Shown here piece by piece: positions 1 through 11,764 of a stretch of 64,000 bases of DNA. This DNA is from Varanus komodoensis (taxonomy: Eukaryota > Chordata > Lepidosauria > Squamata > Varanidae), in NCBI RefSeq assembly GCF_004798865.1, contig NW_025336480.1:15294980-15358979 (forward strand), read 5' to 3'. The notes beneath the pieces were generated by a model. It was not told where the DNA came from. It worked only from the letters and a program-made list of their open reading frames with translations, and ran no database searches. Numbering within the stretch: the stretch's first letter is position 1; every line of letters starts with the position of its first letter. Made by a program: the position numbers and the translations under genes.

Positions 1-815
1 TTAAGATTGCCCAGAGAAATATCAACAACCTCAGATATGCAGATGATACCACTCTCATGGCAGAAAGTGAAGAGGAACTAAAGAGCCTCTTGATGCGGGT
101 GAAGGAGGAGAGTGCAAAAGTTGGCTTGAAACTCAACATTAAGAAAACTGAGATCATGGCATCCAGTTCTTTCAGTTCCTGGCAAATAGATGGGGAAGAA
201 ATGGAGGTAGTGACAGGTTTTATTTTCCTGGGCTCCAAGATCACCGCAGACAGGGACTGCAGCCAAGAAATTAAAAGACGCTTGCTCCTTGGGAGGAAAG
301 CTATGGCAAATCTAAGCAGCATACTAAAAAGCAAAGACATCACCCTGCTGACAAAAATGCGTATAGTCAAGGCTATGGTTTTCCTAGTTACATTGTATGG
401 CTGTGAAAGCTGGACCATAAGGAAGGCTGAGCACCAAAGGATTGAGGCCTTTGAATTGTGATGCTGGAGAAGACGCCTGCGAGTCCGTTGGACTGCAAGA
501 AGATCAAACCAGTCAGTCTTAGAAGAGATCAACCCTGACTGCTCTTTAGAAGGCCAGATACTGAAGATGAAACTCAAATACTTTGGCCACCTAACGAGAA
601 GGAAGGACTCCCTGGAGAAGAGCCTAATGCTGGGAACAATAGATGGCAAAAGAAGAAGGGGATGGTAGAGAATGAGGTGGCTAGATGGAGTCACTGAAGC
701 AGTCAGTGTGATCTTAAGTGGACTCCAGGGGATGGTGGAGGACAGGAAGGCCTGGAGGAGTGTTGCCCATGGGGTCACGATGGGTTGGACATGACTTTGC
801 GACTAACAACAACAA
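1..815 (+). mobile_element. RTE/BovB LINE, 3' part of the reverse transcriptase ORF and 3' end
   Basis: The window opens inside a non-LTR retrotransposon. From base 3 the frame reads through the RT catalytic box YADD (36-47), followed by TTLMAESEEELKSLL, LNIKKTEIMAS, FIFLGSKITAD and YGCESWTIRKAEH, all typical of the BovB (RTE clade) ORF C-terminal half. The frame is interrupted by TGA at 459-461, where the second copy at 63.2 kb reads TGG (Trp), and by a TAG near 665, where the second copy reads CAG. The copy is therefore dead. Homology continues through a MRWLDGVTEA-type C terminus to an ACTAACAACAACAA-type 3' end near 815. The 5' part lies off the window. BovB presence is a strong hint of a squamate host. 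Confidence 0.9.
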
Positions 816-2607
816 ATCTTGAAGACAGCCTAAGCCAAGTAGAGCAGTCTTCTTATTGTCACTTTGCCATCCGGAGGAGGTCTTTTTAAAGACCACTTAG
901 TACACAAACCTATGCTTGTTTAGACAATATGTGGGCCTTTTTTTTTTTTTTTTTTTTTTGCTGTCTAAACACATATAGGATTCCACCTTTGGTGAATTTC
1001 TTGCTAAGGTAAGATTTGAACTAATGACTATAATGTAGTTGTTGTGAAAGCAACCATACACTTGTCAGTGTTTTGCAAGTCTATGTGGCTTGCACTGGTG
1101 TGGAAATCTGCAGCAGGTGGACAAGAATTGGGCAGCTGCTTGATGACTCACATTCCTCTTCTGGTTAGATCCTGGGATTAGGTGGGCCTATCCATTGTTT
1201 AGCCAGCACAATCAGGCCAGCAGAGGCAGCTCTGGCCACTGAAACAGTGAGGCAAACTCAATAATATGAAGCAGATGCTTCCTACTCCCAGCCAGCAATT
1301 TTTCTGAGAGTATTTTTGAAACACAGAACAGCCATTCCAGCTTACAGTGTGACTAAGGACACATGTTTGGCAATGGATCTTAGGATCCATTTTGAAATCA
1401 AAATTGTGTTTCCACTGTCACTATCCTTCAAAATCCACTTTTTGCTTGCCATAAAATACCTCCCATACAATATCCCATTTATATTTTTTAAACTGACATT
1501 TTTATGTGTCCTTTTAGATTTCTTCACATGTATCACTTTAGAGGATACAAAGGATCTAAAGAATTCCAAGCTGGGCTCTCCTTGCTCTCCCTGCTGGGCA
1601 TCTTAAGGATGCTACCAGAGAAAGTGTGTATTGTGTAAATAGTTTCAGCTATTGGGTGGTTTAAAAATGAAATGAAATGAAATAAAGTTGTGCAATCATG
1701 CTATCCTGCTCATGGAATTTCATGAGCAATCTAGATGTCTTCCATTGGTAAACACAATCTCCTACCCCTGCATTTTCCCACTGATCCTTTGGCCTTTGTT
1801 CTTACTATAGAAAATCCATTAAGGAGAAAAAGATGGGATAACTGTACAATACCTTTTGACTGACAGCACTAGGAGTGGTCAATCTGGAATCTCCCTGACT
1901 GCCCCCACCACTCACCCAAGGGTCCTGGAGCGACGGAGCTTTCAGCCACAGCCATGTGTGTTCCACACAGGAGTCTGTTCAAGCTGCACCACGTCCTATT
2001 CCCCACCTCCTCTCAGCACTTTCATTGCTGCAACTGCATCCTTACTCAGAAGTAGTTTGTAGCTTCAGTTCCTGGTTGGAAGAGTTTTGGGTTGTGGGTC
2101 TTCTGGATTGCACAGTCCTTCCCGAGGGCCAGCGGCTGGGATACTTAATTTTCTGTGGCATTGGCTTTGCAAGCATCTGTGGCCAGTCCCCTTCTCACAG
2201 GTTCTTCAGTGCTGGACTGAGTGGAGATGGGGAGACCCCAAACCCTTGGGACGAAGGAGATACCTTTCCATCAGTGCAGTGTGCTCATATTCCAAAGAGC
2301 AAAGAAAAACTAGAGATCTGCAGTCATATTCTTACTTCACAAGTAAGTACTTACATGTAAAACCCATCTCTTTGGCTTCTTTATCATAGTTCTGTTCCTG
2401 GCAGAGTTCAGAATATCCCTTTCTATTCTGTTCAAGTGGCCCAATATATGGAAACCTTGATCAAGAGTTGCTTCTTTTATTGTACTAAAAGAATAAATTT
2501 AACAAATCCATGCATTTGGACTCTTCAGCAGACTTAGGTGGGCACTCTAAGTAAATCACTGGTCCAGTTCCCATAATCACAGTTTAAGACATGGCGCATG
2601 CCAGTGC
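816..2607. other. Intergenic, no gene recognised
   Basis: A 22-base T run lies at 938-959. Small open frames occur (for example + strand 1956-2360, 134 codons), but they have no recognisable domain, no repeat structure and no convincing splice context. I see nothing supportable here. Confidence 0.5.
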
Positions 2608-2615
2608 ATGGCAAG

Positions 2616-3028
2616 CAGTGCTTTTTTTTTGTCATAGAACGCACTGGAACGGAGTTCCGGCACCTTTTTTCTACAGATTTTCCAGGTAACTTTTCAAAAT
2701 TTGATGTTTGGTCCACATGGATTTGAATCTCCCTGTCGAGCAGGTTGGCGGCAAAATCATTAAAATGGTGCATGCGGGCTGCTTGTGTGTTGAATCCGAT
2801 GCATGCATACTTCATCCACGCTGGTTGTGATTGTGCTGCTCAGCTTGTGGCGCTGCTTGGCTTGTGATTGGTTGTGTGGTCGCGCACTGAGTGCTAACAG
2901 CGGGCAGCGACCGTTATGTTTCGTTACACAACTGACATGTGTGGGTATGTGTACAGTGATTGACTACGTGCGAAAGGTAAATAATTTCATGAGTTCCAGC
3001 ACCTTTTTTCTTACAAAAAAAAGCACTG
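2616..3028. mobile_element. hAT-type non-autonomous DNA transposon (MITE) with intact 8-bp target-site duplication
   Basis: The element is 413 bp and is bounded by inverted termini: left CAGTGCTTTTTTTTTGTC and, read on the opposite strand, right CAGTGCTTTTTTTTGTAA. Subterminal GTTCC(G/A)GCACCTTTTTT blocks occur near both ends (about 2656-2673 and 2992-3010). It is flanked on both sides by the identical octamer ATGGCAAG (2608-2615 and 3029-3036), which is the 8-bp duplication diagnostic of hAT insertion. The interior has no transposase frame, so it must have been moved in trans. The perfect duplication and nearly perfect tips suggest a moderately recent insertion compared with most repeats here. 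Confidence 0.85.
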
Positions 3029-3058
3029 ATGGCAAGTGTCATTTGCCAGATGACATAC

Positions 3059-3379
3059 CTGGACACAGCTTGTTGTGTTCTCTGAACACAATCAGCATGG
3101 TTTGGTTGAGGGGAAAACAGCCTTCAAATGACTCATCAAGACACTCTGTCTTATCAGACAGGTTGTGTTTAAAACGTCTCTTTAGTCTTACATATACTTT
3201 TGCATCTCTCCTGTACCAGTTTGCCAGGAGTTCTTTCTTGGATCTCACAGTTCCGGGACTTCTGCAAGGCTGCCTTGAGAGGAAGTGGCAGAGGAAAGTA
3301 CTTTTCAGTGTGTGTCGCCTTAGCAGAAGGACTGTCTTATTGGCCTGAAAGGGTGGCCACAGCAGTCTATCCCCCCATT
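3059..3379 (-). other. Exon-like open segment of unknown identity
   Basis: On the minus strand a 321-base block (107 codons, symmetric phase 1-1) is preceded by TTTCTTCTTACAG and followed by a CAG|GTATGT donor. It lies inside a 150-codon open frame (3491 to 3039). The reading includes RSKKELLANWYRRDAKVYV and RLKRRFKHNLSDKTECLDES. I recognise no domain, I found no second exon nearby, and open frames of this length occur elsewhere in the window by chance. It could be an orphan or decayed exon, an uncatalogued repeat, or coincidence. Confidence 0.2.
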
Positions 3380-4195
3380 CTGTAAGAAGAAAGTTTATAC
3401 TTACCAAAAGACATAATGATTTTGTCACAAGGAAACATTCTTGGATATTGGATGTGGTTCTCAAAGTAAGAAACATGGTTTGAAAGCTCATAGGTTATGT
3501 GTGCATGCAGGGTGGGGGCAGAAATGGTAGGCGATTTAAAACACACAGCTGTTTCCTTTCGTCCCTCAGCACCTGTGGCCTGGTACAGTCCAGTGGAAGC
3601 ACCTGATTCTACTGAAGGTATAAAATATTTTAGAGTATTCCTGAGATAAAGGGAAATGTTCTATTTTTAATTGTGGGTTCCTTCAATATTTGCCCTATTA
3701 ACAAACAGAAATAATGAGCACTTCAGTTGAACTTAGAATTTATTTTTGTAATGCAAGGCAAATTAGTGCTGGTCCAAGGATACTAACTTTAGACTGGTCT
3801 AGGATTGTACAACACTGCTTAACATGAAATGTAAAGAAAAGCTGGTTATGCTTGGTTTGCACATTTATTATAAACAGAACTTTAAAGCATCTTTTGAAAT
3901 GTGTTTCAACCTTTTCTTTGGTCTAGTCCGTTTGCCCTCTCCCCCAGCTATGGATGTAGTCTACTGCCTGCATGACAAATGCATGTTCAAAGGGACTTCC
4001 CAATTTTTCTGCCTCTTTAGCGTGGGACAATAGCAAGAACACCCAGACCTTGTGAAACACTAGAAGTCCCAATAGCATTCCCTGATCAGAGTCACTCTAA
4101 GGCTACAGCAGCTCATTGTGACATCTACAAGAGAGAGGTTAAAAAGATAAAGCCATATAGCAATGCAATTAACTGAATTTGTCTGCCTTGCAACA
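3380..4195. other. Intergenic, no gene recognised
   Basis: This is AT-rich single-copy-looking DNA. A short + strand block (about 3571-3619) is flanked by plausible AG and GT dinucleotides, but it has no protein similarity I can recognise. Confidence 0.45.
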
Positions 4196-4285
4196 TTTAT
4201 TTATTTCATTTATTTATTTAGAAAGCTTCTATGCCGCCCCATTCGCCAAAGCCTCGGGGCAGCTCACAACCTTCAAACCCTGAAA
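4196..4285 (-). mobile_element. L2/CR1-clade LINE 3' tail (antisense)
   Basis: A TTTATTTATTT run is followed by GAAAGCTTCTATGCCGCCCC and ATTCGCCAAAGCCTCGG. Read on the minus strand this is the GCCGAATGGGGCGGCATAGAA...AATAAATAAA 3' end also present in the longer LINE copy at 18.0 kb. Only the tail is recognisable. Confidence 0.65.
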
Positions 4286-5011
4286 CCTGCGTTAAAAGAT
4301 ATAAGGTGCAATCCTATGTATGGTCACACAGAAAGAAGGCCAACAATCCCAGTATGCCCCAGTTCAGCTAATTGTTGCTCCCTAATGAATGCAGGACAAG
4401 ACATTTAAATGCTTATTTCAGATAATTCTATAAACTATCATTGCATCAGATTACTGAAATGGGGGTGGGGGTAGCAATGCTTGATTTTTATGCTTTGTTG
4501 CAAAAAAAACCAAGAGCACCCATATCTCTGGCTGGAGAGCCGTAAGAGAAACTAAAGCAACAACATACGTATATCCCTTTGCCTGGAACTTGCTTCTGAG
4601 CAGACATGTGTAAGATTTCACTGTAAAACGATTTAATCAAATCACATTAGAATTTGATACAAACAGTGCAAAGATTCTGATCCAATTAATTTTGATATTT
4701 TGCTTGGAAACATTAGGTTTTTATTCTACAGTAAAAAAATACTTGCATGTCTTCAAAAGTATAAATTGGCATGCTGCAATTACCAAATACAGGAGTCATA
4801 AAATTATGATATGAGATCACCTTTAATACCCTAAATGGCTTATGGCCATGGGAATACCCAAAGGAATGCCTCCTCCTGCCTGTGCACTCCTCTGCTCTGT
4901 GTACCAATGCTACAACTACAAAAGCGGCCCTTTTCCATATTGTCCCCAGGTTTAGAATGCCATTCGAAGAAAGTAAGATCAGGTAAGATTAGGAGCAACC
5001 TGCTCACGAAC
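4286..5011. other. Intergenic, no gene recognised
   Basis: A GTGCAATCCTATGTA motif near 4307 resembles the edge of the dispersed CAATCCTA repeat also seen at 13.7 and 52.8 kb. Nothing else is recognisable. Confidence 0.4.
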
Positions 5012-5629
5012 ACCTTGGTTCACGACCAAATCGGGTCGCGAACAAAAATTTTCATGAAAAATTTGATGTGGGTCGTGAACTCTGCATTGGGTGGTGACCA
5101 AGATCGCAGCCATCTCCCCCCCCCCGCCCCCCCGAGTGGGGAGATGGCCATGATCGCTTTTTCCTTCGTGCAGGAAAGATGTGTGTGATCACAGGCGTGC
5201 TCCAGCAGGAAGGACAGGCGCCCCGAGTGGGGAGATGGCCACGATCATGCTGGGGGGTGGAGGCAGAAGATGGCCGAGATCGCACCCATCTCTCCCTCCC
5301 CCAGCGCGCGCTGTTCGTGCCTGTCTCTCCCCCCACCCAACACACCAGGATGATGGGCGTGTGCAAGGATGACAAGTGTGATCTCAGTCTTGCTGGCGGG
5401 GCAGGGAGTTGGCCACACTTGTGCTCGGGGGGGCGGGGGGAGTTGGCCACATTCTTTGTTGTTCTTTGTCACTTTGCTTCACGTTTTTCTGATTTAAAAA
5501 AATGGTTACAGAATGGATTAACCTTATTTACATTGAACATTATGGGGAAATTTAACTTGGCTCATGACCAATTTGGGTCATGACCAGAGTCCTGGAACAG
5601 ATTAAGTTTGTGAGCCAAGGTACCACTGT
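5012..5629. mobile_element. GC-rich DNA-transposon-like element with imperfect terminal inverted repeats
   Basis: The left edge ACCTTGGTTCACGA (5012-5025) is inverted at the right edge TTGTGAGCCAAGGT (5608-5621), followed by ACCACTGTA. A matching pair lies inside: CACGACCAAATCGGGTCGCGA on the left and CATGACCAATTTGGGTCATGA on the right. The core (about 5090-5450) is far more GC-rich than its surroundings and repeats a GGGAGATGGCCA(C/T)GATC-type unit in both orientations. The edge motif TACAGTGGTACCTTGG is of the kind seen in pogo/Tigger-type non-autonomous elements that insert at TA. No transposase frame is visible. The antisense and sense ORFs over it are compositional. Confidence 0.55.
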
Positions 5630-5689
5630 ATTTGGCAACACAATAAAACACTCCTGTTTGCCAGGCATTTGGAGGAGAAATTTTACATT

Positions 5690-5862
5690 ACAATTTTAAT
5701 TTATTTTAGATAGGTTTTATTTGCTTTTCATGGTTTGTAGCTCTTCTTTAATTTGTAGTTATATTGATTTCATGATTTTATGTAAATCACCCTGGTGTTG
5801 CCTTTGATAATGAAGGGAAGGTACAGAAAATTTTACAATAAATACATAAATAAACACTGCTC
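5690..5862 (+). mobile_element. L2/CR1-clade LINE 3' tail
   Basis: AT-rich DNA ends in a ...TGTAAATCACCCTGGTGTTGCC... block and an (AATAAATACATAAATAA) tail, matching the plus-sense 3' ends of the L2-like LINEs in this window. No coding part is preserved. Confidence 0.5.
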
Positions 5863-6607
5863 CACCACAGTTCCCAAAACTAAGAAAGAATGAGCCATGT
5901 TGCTTGCCAGACAATCAGACTTTGACATAGTAAATTACTCTTATCAATTATAATTCCATGTTAAAAGTTTGCATGTTACCATGTCGGCTAGAAAACCAGG
6001 GATGTGTTTTTAGTAAAATGAGAAGTAGATGGCAACCTGTCCTAAATGTTAACAGTCTGGGCTGTCGTGAACTGCAAATGAAGTATTCTGAAATTAATTT
6101 AAATAAAACAATTCCCTATATTTTTCATTAAGCCTTGTTTGAAATATCTATCAGTAACATATGCACAGTCGTAGAGGGGTATCAGAGAATTGGTTTTTCT
6201 GCTGTATATAACAGATATTCATAAGAAATATTTTTATTTAATGAAAAGTTTGAAAATGTTTATTGAAATGATTTTAAATAATACTATGATTCCACCTTAT
6301 ACTTGAATATTGGGTTATGTTGATAGGTGTTCCACAAATTCTTTCATTCTGCAACCCTTTCATTCTATTTAATTCGCTTTGCTCTTCCTTTTTCATTCTT
6401 CTGAATCCTTTTGTCTTCCAGTTAAGTTAGGGACCTCTAAACTAGCTGAACAGGAAGCAGTGAATATGTGAATACAGCTGCCTTAGATGTCAATTGAATC
6501 TTGTAAACGCCAAGACAATGTTCCCCCAGGGGTACCTGTGGTACATGGACTTGTGGGAGGAGGTAGTTAAGAGCATATAAGCTTCTACAATCCAGATCAC
6601 CTTTGAT
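5863..6607. other. Intergenic, no gene recognised
   Basis: AT-rich DNA without an ORF, RNA gene or repeat that I can name. Confidence 0.4.
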
Positions 6608-6910
6608 GTCCACATCGTTGTTGTTATGTGCCATTAAATCATCTCCGACTTCTGGCATCCCTCTGAATGAAAGCCTTCCAAAATGTCCTCTCCGTGACAG
6701 CTCCGTTCAGCATTTCCAAGTTCAAGGCTTTGGCTTCCTTTGTGGAGTCAATGCTTTTCCTCTTTGATCTTCCTTTCCTTCTTCTGCCTTGGACTTTCCC
6801 TAGCATGATTGCCTTCTCCGGGGAGTCTGGCCTTCTCATGATGTGTCTGAAGTTTGACAGCCTCAGTTTTGCCATTTTTGCTTCTAGGCAAAGTTCTGGC
6901 TTGATTTGAT
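6608..6910 (-). mobile_element. RTE-like LINE, C-terminal end of the RT ORF (antisense)
   Basis: The minus strand reads MAKLRLSNFRHIMRRPDSP, then EKAIMLGKVQGRRRKGRSK, then a degraded LNLEMLNGAVTERTFWKAF segment and a CATAACAACAACG 3' end. The order LKLxxFGHxMRRxDSLEKxxMLGKxxGxRRRGxxxxxxxD is shared with the BovB copies at 1-815 and 63.2 kb, but the divergence is much higher. It is therefore a related but older RTE-type family or a very old copy. It is 5' truncated. Confidence 0.7.
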
Positions 6911-7470
6911 CTAAGACTCACCTGTTTGCCTTTCTGTAGATTCAGGGTATTCGCAAAGCAGAATGAAAGTGTGGCTTCTAAAAATAAATGGCTAGTTCCC
7001 TTTAATACTCATATTCTATAGTTAAATAGAAATATTAAAACCATCTTCAGTCCTAAGCCTCACCAGATACATACTTTTCTTGCCTTTACAATTAGCTTGC
7101 CTGTTTGGTGCACTTATGTTGAAGAACTTCTAACTTTGCAATTCTTCCTAATATCTGTTTGTTTTATGAATTCCCAGGTTGCTATAGAAATATGGAAATG
7201 CAGCAACCCATCATATTTAGGAAAATCACAGTGTACCCATTGTTCTGCACTGAGCAAATTGCTGCTTAGGTATTTCTTCACTTTGGTTGAGTCACAAAAG
7301 CTATTCTCTTTTGAGCCTGGCCTTTATCACTGTTAAACAGGCTTTGTTTGAGTGATGGAAATGAATGTTCCATATCATCTGGATCCATTTCAATTTGGTT
7401 TTCACCTAATCCTTATCGTTACCACTGAATCCATGCCTAATGGTTGCCTCCCTTGAGGTCATTTAATGTA
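6911..7470. other. Intergenic, no gene recognised
   Basis: There are no convincing coding, RNA or repeat features. Confidence 0.4.
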
Positions 7471-7594
7471 GTTTCTCCAACTTGGTGCTCTGCAGATCTA
7501 CTGAACTATGACTCCCATCAACCCCAGCCAACATACTTGCTGGCTGGAAATGAGGTAGTCCATACATTCAAAGAACTCTGGGTGGGAAAGGCTG
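7471..7594. mobile_element. Palindromic MITE (GACTCCCATCA family)
   Basis: The left arm CAACTTGGTGCTCTGCAGAT followed by ACTATGACTCCCATCAACCC is mirrored by a right arm containing GGTAGTCC...ATTC...CTCTGGGTGGGAAAGGCTG. This is the near-palindromic 'TGGTGCCCTCCAGATGT...ACTCCCATCA' short element that is very common in reptile genomes. Two further copies lie in intron 1 (30.2 and 34.6 kb). Confidence 0.65.
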
Positions 7595-8028
7595 TAGTAG
7601 CACCATACCTGCATAGGGATTCCAGTTATGTGTCTCTTCCATACAATCTTTAGCAAACCTTTTCTGCATCAACATGCAAAATGCTGTTAAACCAAACCAA
7701 TGCTCAAAGTACTTCCTTCTGATCTTATCTGTCTTGACCAGCAACAAATAAGGAACTCGGCTGTGCACTCCTAATGTAAACATGTGTTAGCCCACTTTCT
7801 AAATTCCTGTTGAAATTCTGTGTCTGCTAAGCAGCACTGGGAAAACTAACCCCATTGTTATAGACACACATGAATTATTTGTTCTATACACTATATAACA
7901 GTATTGCACTTCTTTATACTGTTAGTTCATTTGTTTATCTAGTCCATTACAGTCTGTCCTGATTTATTGAGCAGTTCTTCTACCAGAGATCCTTTTTCCT
8001 GGTGAAACCCGAACCCAGGACTTTCTGT

Positions 8029-8030
<2 letters not shown>

Positions 8031-8070
<40 letters not shown>
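8031..8070. repeat. (CA)n microsatellite
   Basis: Twenty uninterrupted CA units. The short cysteine/valine or threonine/histidine open frames over it are artefacts. Confidence 0.95.
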
Positions 8071-8072
<2 letters not shown>

Positions 8073-8819
8073 AAAAACCTGTAAAACTCGTAAAACCTGT
8101 CAGTGAGCTACACTCCCTTGAAAGGGCTCTGTCTCTGATCTGTTCCAATTCCAGAGAAAGATCTTTTAAGAAAACACCAGCTTTTCCAAAACAGATAAAC
8201 CAAAACTCTTCTGTTTGAACACCTCTCACCAAACAATTCTGGGCAATAAAAGGGTTTCTTAAGATTTAACAGTTACACTCCAGTCCTTTGTTTGACTCTA
8301 ATGCTTTGTTTATTTAAATGCCTTATCATATTTTTTAACTTTGCACATTCCTACACATGCACACGGCTCCCAGTGGTAGAAAATGAAAGCAGGATGCATT
8401 TCATATTCTTCAAAGGAACTCCATCGATACTGCAAGTGAATTATCTTTAGGAGTGACCATACCCCCAACTGAGCTGCAGTAGAGCTGCTTGGGTTGGTTC
8501 TGTGGATTTAGTGGCCTTGTCAGACCCTCCCTGAGGTGGCCCTCAGCTGTGTAGCACAATGCTATTCTAGGCTTTACAATGGTAATTTTGATTTAAAAAA
8601 TACTCTGTGCATGTACAGTTTCTCTATTTTAAGCATACTTGCCTCATAGAACCAACCAACAGGAATAAAATGGGAGTTTAATTCTGCAGATAAGAGTAAG
8701 CGACATGTTGTTGTAGAAAGACGCCAGGTATGCATAAGTTAAAAGAAACGAAAGAAGCATCTGTAGACATGAGCATGGCTGGCCAGCCTCTGATCATAAA
8801 ATGATTTTAAATATATATA

Positions 8820-8863
8820 GGGAGGGAGGGAGGGAGGGAGGGAGGGAGGGAGGGAGGGAGGAA
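8820..8863. repeat. (GGGA)n microsatellite
   Basis: About eleven GGGA units preceded by a short ATATAT stretch. It is purine-rich on the + strand. Confidence 0.95.
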
Positions 8864-11760
8864 GCTGCAGTGAGTCCTAGCATGCCCATGGGCCTGACAT
8901 AGTGCTGTTTCTCCTCCCCCAGCATCTTCTGCACTCTGTGTGATCATCTGGCAGCCCCTTGTCCTGGGCGTCAGCTCTCAGGCTCAGCCTTACCACCATC
9001 AGGGAGGTTCAAGGTGGTATCCAATAACCCTCCTATGCTCCCTCTAACTCTGCTGCAGACAATTTGGGGAGCCTCCAGATCAGATTTGAAGGACATGTGG
9101 GAAATTAGAACAGGAGAAAAGAAGATGGAACTGTCTGCTTGCACAACTGCTGTTCCCAAAATTTTGGCTCTAAACCTCAGTTCAATTTAGATTAGCATTT
9201 CCAACGCAACTTTCCATCAAAGGACACATAAAAGGGAATCAAAGCTGGTGCCCTCTGGTCCAACTGGACTACAGTTCTTATCATCTGCAGCCTACTAACA
9301 ACCCATCTGGAAAAATCCAGAATGAAGAAGAATGCTTCTGATATTAGGGCAGACTGCAAGTTATTTTGGATCTACCATAGTCTGAAGACACAGTTTTCAG
9401 TTTAAATTCAGAACTCTCATATTTGACTATCTCTTAAAATGAAGCCAAATTGGTTAAAGTTTCTCTGCGTATACAAGCTGTAAATACTCAGAAGTCCAAA
9501 AGGCAGTTTAAATTGTTAAAAGGAACACAGCAGCCTCTAGTGGTGAGCAGAGGATTTTGGATGACAATTGTGAGACTGTATCCAAATATTTTACAATGTA
9601 AGTTCACAAAATATAGCTGTTTCATGTTTTCTGGTATTCTGCATCAATTTGTACAAATTTGCATCAGTCTGTTTTGAGGAGACGTATGAAGGAGGGGCTG
9701 CTTAAGAGAAGTTACGGTCATTTGTTCTGGCCAGCCAATATATTTACATTTTACAAGAGAATACAAATCCCCATAGCTCTAAACCAGGGTTGCAGTCCTT
9801 AACCTTTTCTGACCTGGGACTAGGAATTGCCTCATACATGTATCGGAGAATCCACACCTCCATGCTTTTTCATCATCTATTTATATGGTGGTAGTGCTGC
9901 TGTCTTGGCCTGCTTCTCTTCATCAGACCGCTTTCGTGGACAAATAAGAACAGATTTCACGAGCAGGACAGGGACTTTGGAGGAGCACAGCTTGTCATGC
10001 AGGGCTGAGAAATCTCCATCTCCTGCCAATCCCATCTTCATGTTCTGTTAAAGGTTCAAATAGGCCTGATCATCTTCAGATAGACGCACTGTCTTTTCTA
10101 TCTTTCTCTTTTTTCTGGCATTGAATTGCACATTTATTCCAGACAAGATTGGAACCCTCCAGGCCTGTTTTAGAAATGTAACTTCTAGGGCAGGCACTGG
10201 CAATGTGAGGTCTGTGGGCCTTGATAGACACCTTTCCTGGTATCCTAAGCTGCCCAACCCTTCCTAGTCAAAGTCAACCCAAGCCAAGCCCAAGCCAAGC
10301 CAAGCCCAACTAGGTTTCTGTTGTTCCTGAAAAGTGTAGACTTAAATGAATGTTTAGTATGTTGGGATTCAGACACCACCTCAGCCCAGTGGTTAACCTT
10401 TGGGGGCAGGTTACTGTCTTTTGTGGCAGTGCCAGAAACAGTTTCTCAAATGGCCAGATGTGTCCAAAGACCCAAAAGGTTTCTTACCCTTGTTGTAGGG
10501 ACTTCGGCAAAGAGACTCAGTCCTGAAGACCAGCATTACAACATTACCCTTAAAGCAGCAGCAATAGCATTGCTTGAAAAGGCATCATGGTTTGCAATTC
10601 TCAGCATGCTTAGGAAAAAAACTGCAGAACTCCGCAGGACCTATTTCAGCATAAAACAACCTGAACTTAGCCTGTGGTCATTTGTAATTGTACGTGGACC
10701 AAATTTGCTGGCAAAGTATTTTCTAGACTAGGTCTTTCACTCAAGCATTGCTTCACATGCACACATACCCCTACCTAGGTATAATTTTTCATTTGTGTTC
10801 TGAGCTGTAGATGCCAAAACATAAAACATCTGGTAGTAACTTGGATTCTGCTAACGTAATATGAGTAATATTGAGCAAAACAGCCCAACACACCCTATGA
10901 CAAATTGAACAATATAGTCAGGCCAATATTAACAAGATTTTTGGAAGTGTTTTTTCCAGAAAATATTTTAAATATGCCCTTAGCTCATTGGTGATTTTGT
11001 GTTTAACCACTGAGATGGGTGGACTTTCCAGACAATCTTTTCTTGTGGAATAATTGCATAGTTATTTCTCCGCAAAATTTGGGAAATGTCTTTACCAACT
11101 CTGATCTAATACTTATTTACAGTAGTTAGTGCTGTGAGTGTGAAATACGATTGCTCTAGTGCCCATGATGTTATGGGTGTTATGCAACACAATTCCTTCC
11201 CAAGCCTGCATCATTTTGTTCATATCCTGTATAACAGGCTGAGATATGAATTTAGTCATGCCATTGAAATCATTACTGTTCCATTCACTGTGTCTAATTG
11301 AATCATGACTAAATCTAGCTCCCTCCCTTAAACTGGCAAACCAATTGTTAGTGCAACTGCATGCAGAGGTTCCAAGGCTATTGCATCCAATGCCATTGAC
11401 TCCCAGTTATGTCTAGAAATGCAGCAATGATGTCTCAGTCAGACTGCAATTCCATACTTTTCAGAGAATCTGCTTCCACAAAACTTCTGATAATTATGAC
11501 TGAATCTTTATTTGAGTTTCATGGTGAACACAGAAGTAAGCATGAGTTTAGTCCTGAGACTTATCCAGGTAGCAGGAGCCTGTGTGCTGTGTGAAAGAGG
11601 AATGTGCCCTTCCCCTCTGCCACAAGCATAAGGTTAATGTGTGATGCAGCTGCTTCATGCTATTCTTCTTTCTCAAAAACAGGAGAGGAGAGTTGCTTAA
11701 CAGTGGAGAGGGAAGAATGTAACAAACAAGTTTTGATTCACACAGATCTTTGAGAGGAGA
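8864..11760. other. Intergenic, no gene recognised
   Basis: The stretch contains a half-copy of the palindromic MITE near 9246-9305 (GGTGCCCTCTGGTCCAACT then GGACTACAGTTCTTATCATC) and a short (CAAGCC)-type run at 10278-10309. A 136-codon + strand open frame (10321-10731) has no recognisable domain and no splice or repeat context, so I do not call it a gene. Confidence 0.45.
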
Positions 11761-11764
11761 GGAG

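Noticed and set aside
1956-2389. Overlapping 134- and 100-codon + strand frames
   Set aside because: Two frames overlap in the same stretch, with no domain or homology that I recognise.
5090-5450. CpG-island promoter of a second gene
   Set aside because: The GC-rich block lies between inverted repeats and is built of repeated units, and no exon follows. A transposon explains it better.
8027-8232. Cys/Val- and Thr/His-repeat peptides
   Set aside because: Translations of the (CA)n microsatellite.
10321-10731. 136-codon + strand open frame
   Set aside because: No recognisable domain, no splice sites or promoter around it, and similar lengths occur by chance elsewhere in the window.
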